Source of the DNA: Flavobacteriaceae bacterium
GTDB lineage: Bacteria > Bacteroidota > Bacteroidia > Flavobacteriales > Flavobacteriaceae
Length of the DNA: 64,000 nucleotides
Direction of reading: 5' to 3'
Assembly (NCBI GenBank): GCA_003443635.1
Contig: CP031964.1
Location: forward strand, 962,321 to 1,026,320
The notes below the pieces were generated by a model that saw nothing but the letters and a program-made list of their open reading frames with translations, did no database searches and was not told where the DNA came from. This document shows, piece after piece, positions 63,926-64,000 of the stretch. The position numbers and the translations under genes are program-made. Position 1 is the first letter of the stretch. Every line of letters starts with the position of its first letter.

Positions 63926-64000
63926 ATGAAAAAAAATTGGCCACTTTGGGAAGTATTCGTTAGAAGTAAAAACGGATTAGAACATCGTCATTTTGGAAGC
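63926..64000 (+). CDS. paaB: Phenylacetyl-CoA epoxidase subunit PaaB, N-terminal part (cut by window edge)
   Basis: The first 25 codons are visible and begin MKKNWPLWEVFVRSKNGLEH then RHFGS, the standard PaaB start (WPLWEVFVRSKxGLxHxHxGS). PaaB is the small subunit that bridges PaaA-PaaC in the epoxidase complex. Gene order paaE-A-B suggests C and D follow beyond the window. Confidence 0.9.
   Translation, partial: MKKNWPLWEVFVRSKNGLEHRHFGS

Noticed and set aside
1-64000. CRISPR arrays, tRNA or rRNA genes, insertion sequences, integrase or att sites
   Set aside because: No regularly spaced direct repeats, cloverleaf-type sequences, transposase motifs or phage genes were found when reading both strands; weak tRNA-like folds could still escape reading by eye.

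Overview
The window looks like chromosomal DNA of a marine-type member of the Flavobacteriaceae (Bacteroidota). The grounds are: strong AT richness; start codons with almost no Shine-Dalgarno sequence; several -7 boxes of the form TAnnTTTG; outer-membrane TonB-type and DUF6268-like proteins; a GSCFA protein; long MacB/FtsX permeases; the long form of urocanate hydratase; and an aromatic amino acid hydroxylase of the long Bacteroidota type. The genus cannot be fixed by eye. No rRNA, tRNA, insertion sequence, prophage or CRISPR array was seen.

Layout. 1-4.5 kb: the start of a membrane protein (probably a sensor kinase), a divergent TonB-type receptor with a structured upstream region, and a periplasmic serine hydrolase. 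4.6-21.4 kb: a sigma-54 two-component system (kinase and NtrC-type regulator) divergent from an eight-gene efflux system made of an adaptor, two ATPases, four tandem FtsX/MacB permeases and a TolC channel. Tandem operator-like repeats and a -24/-12-like site lie between them. 21.5-26.7 kb: a CAP-domain lipoprotein, a MarR/FMN-reductase pair divergent from an FAD monooxygenase, and a tandemly duplicated two-gene module (NTF2/SnoaL-like plus exported YHS protein) whose promoter regions were duplicated too. 26.7-33.7 kb: a LysR regulator divergent from a complete histidine-utilisation operon hutH-hutU-hutI-hutG, then a small membrane protein.

33.7-44.9 kb is the most unusual part: an 11-gene minus-strand run, mostly overlapping or separated by fewer than 35 bases. 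Three different enzymes in it each carry their own Rieske [2Fe-2S] domain: a glutamate-synthase-like FMN/[3Fe-4S] protein, a pyruvate-oxidase-like ThDP enzyme, and a ferric-reductase/YedZ-like haem membrane protein. They sit with small membrane-anchored proteins, a Cys/His-rich anchored protein, a CPA1 antiporter, malic enzyme and a K+ channel. A Crp/Fnr regulator lies just upstream. I read this as a candidate undescribed membrane-linked redox module that passes electrons from soluble 2-oxoacid and amino-acid chemistry to a membrane cytochrome; that function is inference.

45-64 kb is largely housekeeping: a DUF6268-like outer-membrane protein, era, der, an MG2/A2M-like secreted protein with a retropepsin-like protein, a TPM/TPM/LemA/MerR/M23 cluster, alaS and a GSCFA protein. 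It ends in aromatic catabolism: an aromatic amino acid hydroxylase, a TetR (PaaR-like) regulator and the start of a phenylacetate operon (paaE, paaA, start of paaB) running off the right edge.
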